Shown in pieces: positions 1 through 8,201 of a stretch of 64,000 nt of DNA; within the stretch, counting starts at the first letter, position 1, and each line of letters begins with the position of its first letter. The translations under genes and the position numbers were made by a program. The DNA lies in the NCBI GenBank assembly GCA_031553915.1, contig JAVBKT010000002.1, positions 124,001 to 188,000 of the forward strand, given 5' to 3'. Under the pieces are notes generated by a model that ran no database searches, was not told the origin of the DNA, and saw nothing but the letters and a program-made list of their open reading frames with translations. Origin of the DNA: HGM13862 sp031553915. GTDB lineage: Bacteria; Bacillota; Dehalobacteriia; UBA4068.

Positions 1-465
1 AAGTCTCCGGCCCGCGCCCATGGCGGAAATCAGCGGTACCCCTTGCTGATAGGCGTATTCGATCAAAGCCAGTTTGCCCGGCACATAGTCAATAGCATCG
101 CCGATATAATCGCAACCTTTGAATAAGGCGGCAAAATCGGTGTTCACATCAATAAACTGCTTGGATATCTGCACCCGGCAGGCAGGATTAATATCCGCTA
201 TCCGTTGGGCAATAACATCTGCTTTGTCTTGACCGATGGTGCTATGCAAAGCGCAGAGCTGGCGGTTGATATTTGATACTGCCACCTGGTCAAAATCGAT
301 TAGAACTAAGCTGCCAATTGCCGCGCGCGCCAAGGCCTCTGCCAGATAAGAGCCTACGCCGCCCAGGCCGCAGATGGCAATTTTAGCAGCGGTGAGCTTA
401 ACCAGCCCCTGCTCGCCAATCAGCGCTTGTTCACGGACAAAAATTTCATCTGACGAATAGCTCAT
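1..465 (-). CDS. tcdA: tRNA threonylcarbamoyladenosine dehydratase (TcdA/ThiF family), 3' end beyond window
   Basis: E1-like enzyme that uses ATP to cyclise N6-threonylcarbamoyladenosine (t6A37) in ANN-decoding tRNAs. Only the first 155 residues are in the window. Visible are the Rossmann nucleotide-binding motif GLGGVGS near residue 30, the IDFD acidic motif near 55, SNINRQ near 63, and GDAID near 125 followed by the MGAG motif. These match TcdA (CsdL/YgdL) better than MoeB or ThiF. The ATG overlaps the rluD stop as ATGA (462-465), so translation is probably coupled. A ThiF/MoeB paralogue is a less likely alternative. Confidence 0.85.
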   Translation of the reverse strand, partial: MSYSSDEIFVREQALIGEQGLVKLTAAKIAICGLGGVGSYLAEALARAAIGSLVLIDFDQVAVSNINRQLCALHSTIGQDKADVIAQRIADINPACRVQISKQFIDVNTDFAALFKGCDYIGDAIDYVPGKLALIEYAYQQGVPLISAMGAGRRL

Positions 466-1388
466 TCTCGATGATCCTCCGCGCGGAATTCGCTTAAAAA
501 TTGCTGGAAATAACCTGGCAAAGGGCTGTCAAATTGCAGCTGTTCGCCACTGATCGGGTGGAGAAAACCCAAGGTTTTGGCATGCAGAGCTTGTCCCTTC
601 AACTGGTACTTTTCTTTGCGGCGGCCGTAGACCGGGTCGCCTAGGAGCGGGTGGCTCAAATGCGCCATATGCACCCGTATTTGATGCGTGCGCCCGGTTT
701 CCAGCTGTAGCTCAATATAAGTCATATCAGCCACAGCAAAGCGTTCCAGCACCTGATAATTGGTGATAGCGTCTTTACCGTTTTTCAGCTCTACAGCCAT
801 TTTTTTGCGGTCGCGTGGATGGCGGCCGATCGGCGCGTCAATTATCCCTTTATCCTCAGCGATAATGCCATGCACCAAAGCGCGGTAAATGCGGGTGATC
901 TGATGGTTTTTCCATTGCCGGATTAAGCCCAAATGGGCATTATCATTTTTGGCCGCCACCAGAATACCGGAAGTATCCTTATCAATACGGTGTACAATAC
1001 CCGGGCGGATCACGCCATTGATGCCGGACAAATCGCCGCAATGATAGAGCAGAGCATTAACCAAGGTGCCCTCCCTGTGCCCTGCTGCCGGGTGAACCAC
1101 CAGTCCTTGAGGCTTGTTGATCACAATAATATCGCTGTCCTCATAGAGGATATCCAAGGCAATATCTTCCGCCACCGCTGCCATCGCTTCCGCCGCTTTG
1201 ATATTAATAGTGATAATATCCTCCGCCAGCAGCTTGTAGCCGGTTTTTACTGCCTGATCATTGACCAGCACATCGCCCTTTTTGATCAGGGTTTGGATAT
1301 ATGAGCGGGAAAAATCAGCAAATTCGCCGGCCAAATACATGTCCAAGCGCTCCCCTATCCCTTGCTTTTCGATCTTAATTTCCGTCAT
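462..1388 (-). CDS. rluD: Large-subunit rRNA pseudouridine synthase, RluD family
   Basis: 308 residues. An N-terminal S4 RNA-binding domain (about residues 12-75) is followed by the pseudouridine synthase domain. The catalytic motif HRIDKDTSG places the catalytic Asp at about residue 136, and GRHPRDRKKM near 188 and GRTHQIRVH near 230 are typical of the RluA/RluC/RluD family. In most bacteria this enzyme modifies uridines in helix 69 of 23S rRNA, but the exact target among RluC/RluD/YlyB paralogues cannot be read from sequence. It starts 5 bp after lspA, the lspA-rluD order also seen in Bacillus. Confidence 0.92.
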   Translation of the reverse strand: MTEIKIEKQGIGERLDMYLAGEFADFSRSYIQTLIKKGDVLVNDQAVKTGYKLLAEDIITINIKAAEAMAAVAEDIALDILYEDSDIIVINKPQGLVVHPAAGHREGTLVNALLYHCGDLSGINGVIRPGIVHRIDKDTSGILVAAKNDNAHLGLIRQWKNHQITRIYRALVHGIIAEDKGIIDAPIGRHPRDRKKMAVELKNGKDAITNYQVLERFAVADMTYIELQLETGRTHQIRVHMAHLSHPLLGDPVYGRRKEKYQLKGQALHAKTLGFLHPISGEQLQFDSPLPGYFQQFLSEFRAEDHRE

Positions 1389-1393
1389 TTTTT

Positions 1394-1873
1394 TTAACTA
1401 CCTTCATTGTTTTTAACTGCTTTTTTCTTCTCCAGCAAAGAGCCTGGTTTGCCAAAGAGCAGCATAATACAGATGGCAACCACTGAGACGCAAATGCAGC
1501 TATCCGCAACATTAAATATCGGGAACCAGCCCAAATCAGCAAAATCAATCACCGCGCCCAAATAAAGGCGGTCAATAAAATTGCCCAGCATGCCGCCGAC
1601 AAATAAGGCAATGAAAATTCGAAACAGCTTCATCTCCTTGGGTATATACCTCAGCGAAATCAGCACCAGAACCAGGACAATAACAGTGATGGCAATAAAT
1701 ATCCACCGCTGCCCTTGTAAAATAGAAAAGCTGGCGCCATCATTTAGCACATAAGTAAAATCAAGAAAATTGGGAATCACGCTCACGCTTTCCCCGAGGG
1801 CCAGCGAGTGGACAATCAGCTGCTTGCTCAGTTGGTCCACAATAATGACAGCTGCCATAATAAGCCAAATCAT
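1394..1873 (-). CDS. lspA: Lipoprotein signal peptidase (signal peptidase II)
   Basis: 159-residue aspartyl protease of the cytoplasmic membrane that removes signal peptides from diacylglyceryl-modified prolipoproteins. Four hydrophobic segments are visible. The family motifs are present: NDGASFSI (about 44-51), NFIDRL with catalytic Asp near 101, and FNVADS with catalytic Asp near 124. Length is normal. The ATG is preceded by AAAGGAGTAACT. It lies between a DUF5665-like gene and rluD, probably in one operon. Clients visible in this window include the lipobox proteins at 36456 and 50549. Confidence 0.95.
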   Translation of the reverse strand: MIWLIMAAVIIVDQLSKQLIVHSLALGESVSVIPNFLDFTYVLNDGASFSILQGQRWIFIAITVIVLVLVLISLRYIPKEMKLFRIFIALFVGGMLGNFIDRLYLGAVIDFADLGWFPIFNVADSCICVSVVAICIMLLFGKPGSLLEKKKAVKNNEGS

Positions 1874-1897
1874 AGTTACTCCTTTATGCTCAAAAAT

Positions 1898-2305
1898 TTA
1901 ATAGATGCCGCCTTTACGGACATTTTCAATATATTCTAACAGGTCGGCAATAAAATTGCCCAAAATCGGCAGATTCATCACATCCAGCTGACGGAGAATT
2001 GTCAGCAAAATAAACGCCAAAACAGTAATGCCTACCGCAATGCCCAGCCCGCGCGCCATACCATTGACAAAGCCACTCCAAATAGTACGCCAGGGCCTAT
2101 TGCGCGTATAGTAATATTCCAAAGATTTCTCATAATCACGCGCCAGGCGTTTCAAGGCCTTCAAATCAGAGCGGTTAAACTCGCCTTCAATATCCTGCTC
2201 ATCAATAGCTGAAGCTGACTTATCATCTTCGTCAGCGATAGCGCTATCTGGCGGCAGCTCAGTCTCTGGCTTATGGCGGCGGAAAATCCTCACCTGCTTG
2301 GGCAT
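1898..2305 (-). CDS. Small membrane protein, DUF5665-like
   Basis: 135 residues. The N-terminal half is acidic and probably disordered; the C-terminal half (about 55-135) has a basic RLARDYEKSLEYY stretch and one or two hydrophobic segments (ARGLGIAVGITVLAFILLTI), ending in a short amphipathic tail. This architecture and the W-x-N/G-x2-ARGxGIAxG core resemble the DUF5665 family of Bacillota, recognised by eye only. Function unknown. The second in-frame ATG is chosen because GGAGG sits 7 nt upstream; the first ATG (2311) would be directly on the Shine-Dalgarno. It is followed by lspA and rluD. Confidence 0.7.
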   Translation of the reverse strand: MPKQVRIFRRHKPETELPPDSAIADEDDKSASAIDEQDIEGEFNRSDLKALKRLARDYEKSLEYYYTRNRPWRTIWSGFVNGMARGLGIAVGITVLAFILLTILRQLDVMNLPILGNFIADLLEYIENVRKGGIY

Positions 2306-2375
2306 AGTCATTCCTCCATCGTCTCCTATGGGCTATGCATATAGTATATCTTATTTTCTCCAATGTTAAAATAAA

Positions 2376-2401
2376 AACCTTCCAGCAAAAGCCAGAAGGT
2401 T
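2376..2401 (-). terminator. Intrinsic terminator after pyrB
   Basis: Stem AACCTTC/GAAGGTT (with further weak pairing inside). Read on the minus strand it is followed by GGTTTTTATTTT, a good U-tract. It lies 22 bp after the pyrB stop and separates pyrB from the downstream DUF5665-lspA-rluD genes. Confidence 0.75.
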
Positions 2402-2423
2402 TAATTTTGCTTATCAATTAAAA

Positions 2424-3404
2424 TCATTTGACACTGCCTGTGGCCAAGGCCAGCAGAGCCATTCTAATTGGCACGCCATTGCCTGCCTGCCGAAAATAAG
2501 CTGCGCCGGGATAATCATCAACCTCCAGCGTGATCTCATTTACGCGGGGCAGCGGATGGAGGATGATGGCGTTTTCTTTGAGCATAGGGATATGCCTGCC
2601 GCTCATGATAAAAAGGTCTTTGTTGTGCAAATAGTCATCATAATGGGGAAAACGCTCTTTTTGCACTCTGGTCATATAAACAACATCGGCATTGGTAACC
2701 GCATAGTCCAAATCATCACACTCTTCGATCTCCACCTTAAGAGCTTTGATTTGCTGCAAATAAACCTGCGGCATTTTCAGCTCCCTGGGAGAGGCCAAAA
2801 TAATCTTTTTCACCTTAAACTTGGCCAAGGCGTCTAAAAAGGAATGGGCAGCGCGGCCATACTTCAAATCACCGCAGAGAGCATAGGTCAGGCCGTCGAT
2901 GGCGCCCTTTTCCTTGACAATAGTGTAAACATCCAGCAAAGCCTGGCTGGGATGCGCGCCTGCGCCGTCGCCGGCATTAATATAGGGCGCCTTGGCCGCG
3001 CGGCTGATTTCTTCTCTGGCGCCTTCAACAGGGCTGCGGCAGACAATCACATCACAATAATGATTGACCACCTGGATGGAATCGTAGAGAGTCTCGCCTT
3101 TAGATGTGGAGGAGGTTTGCAGCGTTGGCGTTTCGGTAACAGTGATGGTTTTACCGCCCAGGCGTTCCATCGCCGCCTCAAAAGAAAGGCGGGTGCGCGT
3201 TGACGGCTCAAAAAACAAGGATGCCATAATCTTACCGTCCATATCATAAATACGCTTCTTTTGCGATAAGGCCTGGTCATAATATGCGGCAGTCTGCAAA
3301 ATAGTTTCCATTTCCTGGGTAGTCAGGCTGCTGATATCAGTGATATTTCTGCCTTTGAATACCGCCATCTTTATTTCTGACGGTTTGCCCGCAAAGTCTA
3401 TCAT
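2424..3404 (-). CDS. pyrB: Aspartate carbamoyltransferase catalytic subunit
   Basis: 326 residues. Catalyses carbamoyl phosphate + L-aspartate to N-carbamoyl-L-aspartate, the first committed step of pyrimidine synthesis. The carbamoyl-phosphate motif SLFFEPSTRTRLSFE is present near 55-70, HPSQALLD near 150 and HPLPRVNEI near 285. The ATG at 3404 is chosen over the longer frame (3446) because GGGAGG lies 7 nt upstream and the extension is non-homologous repeat sequence. No pyrI, pyrC or carAB neighbour is present, so it is separated from the rest of the pathway. The leader is the inverted-repeat element at 3434-3735; no PyrR-type attenuator motif was seen in it. Confidence 0.95.
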   Translation of the reverse strand: MIDFAGKPSEIKMAVFKGRNITDISSLTTQEMETILQTAAYYDQALSQKKRIYDMDGKIMASLFFEPSTRTRLSFEAAMERLGGKTITVTETPTLQTSSTSKGETLYDSIQVVNHYCDVIVCRSPVEGAREEISRAAKAPYINAGDGAGAHPSQALLDVYTIVKEKGAIDGLTYALCGDLKYGRAAHSFLDALAKFKVKKIILASPRELKMPQVYLQQIKALKVEIEECDDLDYAVTNADVVYMTRVQKERFPHYDDYLHNKDLFIMSGRHIPMLKENAIILHPLPRVNEITLEVDDYPGAAYFRQAGNGVPIRMALLALATGSVK

Positions 3405-3433
3405 CTTTTTTCCTCCCGCGGTTTTTGAGTTTC

Positions 3434-3735
3434 CATCCCTAGCCATTAGGGATGCGAACTCATGCGCCCCTGACGGCGGATGGTCGATCTGGAGCTTCGT
3501 TATCGCTCCTAGACAGGCAGGCAGCCTGCCTTCGTCGCTCTGCCTGGCCCAGCCCGACTATCCATCCGTCGGGGGTGTCGGCAGTTTTGGCGAGAAAACG
3601 GTGAGCAGATCCTGGTGAAAACATTGCTTTTCGTAGTATATCTACGGGAAACAATGTTTTTATCGAGAGAGGCCAGCGATTTCTCGCCAAAACCGCATGG
3701 GGTCCGCATCCCTAATGGCTAATGGCTAATGACTA
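3434..3735. repeat. Nested inverted-repeat element with TAGCCAT-type heptamer repeats between ileS and pyrB
   Basis: A non-coding stretch bounded by a 16-bp perfect inverted repeat (AGCCATTAGGGATGCG at 3441-3456 against its complement at 3705-3720), which extends inward imperfectly. Inside are a 14-bp perfect pair (3584-3597 with 3680-3693) and an inner hairpin whose 9-bp arms are 3618-3626 and 3652-3660. The left end also folds alone (CATCCCTA/TAGGGATG, 3434-3454). The right end carries tandem heptamers of the type ATGGCTA that run to the ileS stop. Several short frames cross it but none has a credible ribosome site. It looks like a MITE or other dispersed structured repeat. Confidence 0.7.
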
Positions 3736-6498
3736 AGCCAGAACTCCGGCGCAACGATCGCATAATTCCGGATGATTAACTCCCACGCTCTCACTATACA
3801 TCCAGCAGCGGGAACACTTTTCACCCTTGGCCGGCGCAACAGCAACAGCTATCCCGGTAGTGGCGCTGTCTTCTGTTAAATTAACCTGTGAGACGATAAA
3901 CAGCTTGGCTAAATCATCTTTGATGCTGGAGAGCAAGCTATAGGCTTCCGTATCAGCGGTAATCATCAGCGCGGCGTCCAGAGAATGGCCCACTGTTTTA
4001 TCGCGGCGGGCTTCTTCCAAAACTTTTGAAACCTCATCGCGGTATTCCAACAGTTTCTGCCACTTGGCCATCAAAGCCGCGTCAGTAATAGCGGCATCCG
4101 CCTCTGGCATATCAAGGAGCATGACGGATAGCGGAGCATCAGCAGGCTTGTCCAGATATTGATAAACCTCTTCCATGGTATAGGTCAAAACCGGCGCCAG
4201 CAGACGGGTCAAAGCATGCACCATATGATACAACACTGTCTGAATACTGCGGCGTTTGGCGCTATCAGCTTTCTCGGTATAAAGAGCGTCCTTGGCTACA
4301 TCAAGATAAAAGGCGCTCATATCAAGGACGCAGAAACGGTGAATCGAGTGGAAGACAACATGGAATTCATATTCGTCATAAGCCTTGAGCACTTTGCTGA
4401 TCAGCTCTTGCAGCTTAATCATGGCCCAGCGGTCAAGCTCCGGCATATCCGCAAACGGCACCGCATCTTTGGCATAATCAAAATCATAAAGATTGCCCAG
4501 CAAATAGCGCATAGTGTTGCGGATTTTGCGGTAAGCCTCGCCCATTTGCTTAAAAATGCCCATAGAGTTGGCAATATCACTGCGGTAATCAGCGGAAGAT
4601 ACCCACAGCCGCAGCACATCAGCGCCATAGTCTTTGATGATATTCAAAGGGCTGATGGTGTTGCCTAAAGACTTGGACTGCTTTTTGCCATCCTCATCAA
4701 CAAGGAAACCATGCGTCAGCAGCTGTTTATACGGCGCGCAGCCACGGTTGGCAATGGCAATGCTAAGCGAAGAGTTAAACCAGCCGCGATGCTGGTCACT
4801 GCCCTCAAGATAAAGATCAGCGGGGAAAGAAAGCTCCGGCCAACGCTCTTTATTCTCCAGTACCGCAAAGCTAGAGCTGCCGCTATCAAACCAAACATCC
4901 ATCGTATCGGTTTCTTTGCGGAAATGATTCCCTCCGCAAGCGGGGCATTTATAGCCTTCCGGCATCAGCTTATCTACATTCTCGCTAAACCAATAATTAG
5001 AACCATGCTCGCGGAACAGCTCGGAGATATAGGTAATGGTCTCATCATTTATAATATATTCGCCGCAATCCTCACAATAGAAAATCGGAATCGGCACACC
5101 CCAGGAACGCTGGCGGGACATACACCAATCCCCGCGGTCACGAATCATATTATAAATGCGGTCACGACCCCAACTGGGGATGAACTTCACCCTATCAATT
5201 TCCGCCAGCGCTTCCTCGCGGAAACCATCTACTGAGGCAAACCACTGCTCGGTAGCGCGGAAAAGTATCGGCGTATGACAGCGCCAGCAATGCGGATATT
5301 GATGCGAAAATAATTCAAAAGAAATCAAAGCGCCGCTATCTTCCAGGGCCTGCGAGATCGCCTTATTGGCCTTCTTGGTATCCATTCCGGCAAAGGGCCC
5401 GGTGGTCTCGTCAAGGCGGCCTTTGTCATCCAGCGGGGAATAAATTTCCAAATCATATTGGCGGCCGACGATAAAGTCGTCCTGGCCATGTCCGGGTGCG
5501 GTATGAACGCAGCCGGTGCCTGCCTCAAGCGTCACATGGCTGCCCAGAATCAAAGGAGAAATGCGGTCATAAAGCGGGTGCTTATAGGTGATATATTCCA
5601 AATCACTGCCTTTGAATTCGCTGATAATCTGATAGCTGTCCGTGATCTTAGCGTCTTTCAGGAAAGCGTCAATCATCTCTTTGGCCAGCAGCCATTTTTC
5701 ACCACCAATGGCAATCAGCGCATAGCTGAAATCCGGGTGCAAAGAAATGGCTAGATTAGCGGGGATAGTCCAGGGAGTGGTGGTCCAAATCACCACATAA
5801 GCGTCCTGCGGCAGCTTGCCTTTGCCGTCTTCTATCTGAAACTTGACATAAATCGAGGCTGATTTATGGTCTTCGTATTCAATTTCCGCCTCTGCCAAAG
5901 CAGTTTCGCAATCCGGGCACCAATAAATCGGCTTTTTGCCTTTATAGATATAGCCCTTTTTAGCCATCTCGCCAAAGGTCTTAATCTGCACTGCCTCATA
6001 ATCAGGACGCAGGGTGATATAGGGCTGCTGCCAGTCGCCAATCACACCCAGCCGCTGAAACTGCTCGCTTTGCGTTGCCACATATTTCAGCGCATATTCC
6101 TCGCAGCGCTTACGCAAATCAACACGGGTGACCTTGTCACGGTTAATGCCCAGATCCTTAATAGCTTTTTGCTCAATGGGCAGGCCATGGGTATCCCAGC
6201 CCGGAACATAGGGCGCGTCAAAACCGGACATCGATTTATATTTGACAATGATATCTTTGAGAATTTTATTTAAAGCATGCCCCAGGTGAATATCACCATT
6301 GGCATACGGCGGTCCGTCATGAAGAATAAATTTTGGCTTGCCGGCATTTTTTTCCGCCAGCAAATGATACATATCCATCTTTTTCCACTGCGCCAAAGTT
6401 TCCGGCTCCTTTTGCGGAAGATTCCCTCGCATGGGGAAATCAGTCTGAGGCAAATTTAGCGTATTGCCAAAATCATTTTGATTGTCTTGCTTGGACAT
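3733..6498 (-). CDS. ileS: Isoleucyl-tRNA synthetase
   Basis: 921 residues, the usual bacterial length. Class I synthetase charging tRNA-Ile. The HIGH-type motif HLGH is at about 71-74 after PPYANGDI, the CP1 editing domain follows (TTTPWTIPANLA near 240), and the KMSKS-type loop appears as KKQSKS near 600. The C-terminus has the zinc-binding pairs CSRCW and CDRC. In Bacillus ileS follows divIVA; here it directly follows yggT, with no divIVA or ylmH between. A hairpin at 6548-6576 separates it from yggT, so it probably has its own promoter. No T-box leader is visible in the short upstream gap. Confidence 0.97.
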   Translation of the reverse strand: MSKQDNQNDFGNTLNLPQTDFPMRGNLPQKEPETLAQWKKMDMYHLLAEKNAGKPKFILHDGPPYANGDIHLGHALNKILKDIIVKYKSMSGFDAPYVPGWDTHGLPIEQKAIKDLGINRDKVTRVDLRKRCEEYALKYVATQSEQFQRLGVIGDWQQPYITLRPDYEAVQIKTFGEMAKKGYIYKGKKPIYWCPDCETALAEAEIEYEDHKSASIYVKFQIEDGKGKLPQDAYVVIWTTTPWTIPANLAISLHPDFSYALIAIGGEKWLLAKEMIDAFLKDAKITDSYQIISEFKGSDLEYITYKHPLYDRISPLILGSHVTLEAGTGCVHTAPGHGQDDFIVGRQYDLEIYSPLDDKGRLDETTGPFAGMDTKKANKAISQALEDSGALISFELFSHQYPHCWRCHTPILFRATEQWFASVDGFREEALAEIDRVKFIPSWGRDRIYNMIRDRGDWCMSRQRSWGVPIPIFYCEDCGEYIINDETITYISELFREHGSNYWFSENVDKLMPEGYKCPACGGNHFRKETDTMDVWFDSGSSSFAVLENKERWPELSFPADLYLEGSDQHRGWFNSSLSIAIANRGCAPYKQLLTHGFLVDEDGKKQSKSLGNTISPLNIIKDYGADVLRLWVSSADYRSDIANSMGIFKQMGEAYRKIRNTMRYLLGNLYDFDYAKDAVPFADMPELDRWAMIKLQELISKVLKAYDEYEFHVVFHSIHRFCVLDMSAFYLDVAKDALYTEKADSAKRRSIQTVLYHMVHALTRLLAPVLTYTMEEVYQYLDKPADAPLSVMLLDMPEADAAITDAALMAKWQKLLEYRDEVSKVLEEARRDKTVGHSLDAALMITADTEAYSLLSSIKDDLAKLFIVSQVNLTEDSATTGIAVAVAPAKGEKCSRCWMYSESVGVNHPELCDRCAGVLA

Positions 6499-6547
6499 AA
6501 ATAGATTACCTGTTCCTTTCTTGATTAGACTGCTTTATACAAAATGA

Positions 6548-6576
6548 AAGCTTTTCGCCACAGGTGCGAAAAGCTT
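6548..6576 (-). terminator. Hairpin between yggT and ileS
   Basis: Perfect 11-bp stem AAGCTTTTCGC/GCGAAAAGCTT with a 7-nt loop. On the minus strand it is followed by TCATTTTG, a modest U-tract. It lies 22 bp beyond the yggT stop and probably ends or attenuates the ylm-cluster transcript before ileS. Confidence 0.6.
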
Positions 6577-6598
6577 GATAACCACACTATGGCAAAAT

Positions 6599-6865
6599 TT
6601 AAAAGAGTACGCGCAACAAAATTGCGACCAGTACACGTTCAATAATTTCCAAAGCAATAATAGCCAATATCGGAGAAAGATCAATGGGAAAACTGGGGCG
6701 CGGCGGTATCAATCTACGGAGAGGGCGCAAAATCGGCTCAGTCATGCCATAGATAAAACGGCTAAAGGCATTATCCCTCACCTGAATCCAGGAAAAAATA
6801 ACCCTAATTAAGATCAGTACATAATATACTCTAAAAGCTACTTGAATTAACTGAATGACAAAAAT
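6599..6865 (-). CDS. YggT family membrane protein, apparent ATT start
   Basis: 88 residues when read from ATT at 6865, which matches the usual YggT/YlmG length; the first conventional codon is GTG at 6781, which would delete the first membrane helix. The Shine-Dalgarno GGAGG lies 9 nt before the ATT, and a TAA closes the frame just upstream of it. The two YggT hydrophobic segments flank the conserved region SRFIYGMTEPILRPLRRLIP. The family is small, integral to the membrane and linked to envelope or division roles, with no firm biochemical function. It follows sepF in the ylm order. Confidence 0.8.
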   Translation of the reverse strand: MFVIQLIQVAFRVYYVLILIRVIFSWIQVRDNAFSRFIYGMTEPILRPLRRLIPPRPSFPIDLSPILAIIALEIIERVLVAILLRVLF

Positions 6866-6894
6866 GGCTCTCTGCCTCCTTAATTACAAATGGT

Positions 6895-7407
6895 TTAAGA
6901 ACGCAGCCATTGGTTGGTAGAAAAACGGTCGTCATCGGCATAGTCATCCGCATCAAAATTACCGTCGCCTTCCATAATCTGCCCGCTGACATCAACCTGA
7001 GAAGAACTGAAAATAAAGGTGCCGCCGGAAACTTTGCGCGGTACGCCATCCAAGGCAAAAGCAGCGCCGGACAAAAAGTCGACCATTCTTTGGGCCACAT
7101 CTTTATCCATATCCTCAAAATTAACCACAGCGACCTTGCGGTCCTTGATCTGGCGGGCAATTTCCTGCATATCATCATAGGTGACCGCCTTAAAGAGAAC
7201 AATTTCCAGGTTTTCGTTATTTTTACCTTTAGAAGGCACACTAATCAAATTGGTTTTTTTCATTGGTTTTTTCGCTTGTTGTGCTTTTTTATAAGAGTCA
7301 GGCTCAATTGGCATAGCCTCATCAGGCTCAAATAATTCATTGGTCTCTACCACATCATCTTCGCTTTTAAAGAAAAAGTCGCTAACTTTATCCATAATAC
7401 CTGCCAT
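6895..7407 (-). CDS. sepF: Cell division protein SepF
   Basis: 170 residues. FtsZ-binding protein that tethers the Z ring to the membrane. The N-terminal amphipathic segment (MAGIMDKVSDFF) fits membrane binding; an acidic or variable linker follows to about 60; the conserved SepF core begins near 66 (EIVLFKAVTYDDMQEIA) and includes VAVVNFEDMD and MVDFLSGAAFALDG, with a GGTFIFSS strand near 135. GGAGG precedes the ATG by 10 nt. It lies between yggS and yggT as in the Gram-positive ylm cluster. Confidence 0.93.
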   Translation of the reverse strand: MAGIMDKVSDFFFKSEDDVVETNELFEPDEAMPIEPDSYKKAQQAKKPMKKTNLISVPSKGKNNENLEIVLFKAVTYDDMQEIARQIKDRKVAVVNFEDMDKDVAQRMVDFLSGAAFALDGVPRKVSGGTFIFSSSQVDVSGQIMEGDGNFDADDYADDDRFSTNQWLRS

Positions 7408-7492
7408 TTGTCTTTTTCCTCCTTTAATAAATGCACAAAATTATACATTATCTGTTTAGTTTCTATATAATATCAAATAAATCCTGCAAAAT

Positions 7493-8176
7493 CTATCCCC
7501 TGCTGCCAAAAATACTGCTGCCAACGCGAACAATATTAGCTCCCTCTTCCACGGCTATCTCATAATCATAGCTCATACCCATCGAAAGATATCGAAAATC
7601 CAGATGCTCCATACTTTGCTGTTGGTATTGATCAAAAAGCTCCCTCAATCGCCGAAAAACCGGACGGATCTCTTCCGGGTCATAAACATGGGGGCCGATG
7701 GTCATCAAACCCTGCACCTTAAGATGGGGATAATCTGCCATAGCTGCCAGAAAATCCGCCACCTCATCTTCGGCAATACCGCTTTTGCTGTCTTCTTCCG
7801 CAATATTGATCTGCACCAGGGTATTAGTGACAAGTCCAGCGGCAGCGCTGCGTTTGTCGATTTCCGCAGCCAAGGCAATGCTGTCCAGAGAATGGATTAA
7901 CTTAGTCTTGCCAATAATATATTTGACTTTATTGCTCTGCAAATGGCCAATAAGATGCCAGTTAATATCGGGGAAGGTATCATATTTGATGATTAATTCC
8001 TGCACTCTGTTTTCACCAAAATCATTGACGCCGCTCTTGGCTGCCTCAGCCAAAAGCTCTATCGGCTTGGTCTTGGTCACTGCCAGCAATAATACTGATG
8101 CGGCAGCCCTTTCACTTCTGGCCTGCGCTTGTTTGATCTTTGCTTCAACCTCTTTAATTGATTGCTCAATCGTCAT
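7493..8176 (-). CDS. Pyridoxal-phosphate homeostasis protein YggS/YlmE
   Basis: 227 residues with an alanine-racemase-like PLP barrel fold. The PLP lysine is in LLAVTKTKP near 32, followed by the hallmark FGENRVQEL near 55 and HLIGHLQSNK near 78. The phosphate-binding end LSMGMSYDYE is near 195. The family binds PLP and buffers the free cofactor pool rather than catalysing racemisation. The start codon is preceded by GAGGTGAAATT. It sits between the HlyD-like gene and sepF, the conserved ylmE position. Confidence 0.92.
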   Translation of the reverse strand: MTIEQSIKEVEAKIKQAQARSERAAASVLLLAVTKTKPIELLAEAAKSGVNDFGENRVQELIIKYDTFPDINWHLIGHLQSNKVKYIIGKTKLIHSLDSIALAAEIDKRSAAAGLVTNTLVQINIAEEDSKSGIAEDEVADFLAAMADYPHLKVQGLMTIGPHVYDPEEIRPVFRRLRELFDQYQQQSMEHLDFRYLSMGMSYDYEIAVEEGANIVRVGSSIFGSRG

Positions 8177-8201
8177 AATTTCACCTCAACTATACGCAGC
8201 A

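Noticed and set aside
3460..3709. Two minus-strand open frames of 66-76 codons in the inverted-repeat element
   Set aside because: No ribosome site; they cover the palindromic arms, and both strands and several frames are open because of the repeat structure.
3405..3735. PyrR attenuator or pyrimidine riboswitch before pyrB
   Set aside because: The structure is nested inverted repeats without a PyrR anti-antiterminator motif and its end is matched by a repeat near dapA.
6499..6598. T-box leader for ileS
   Set aside because: The gap is about 100 bp, lacks the T-box sequence and stem I; the hairpin there is a simple terminator.
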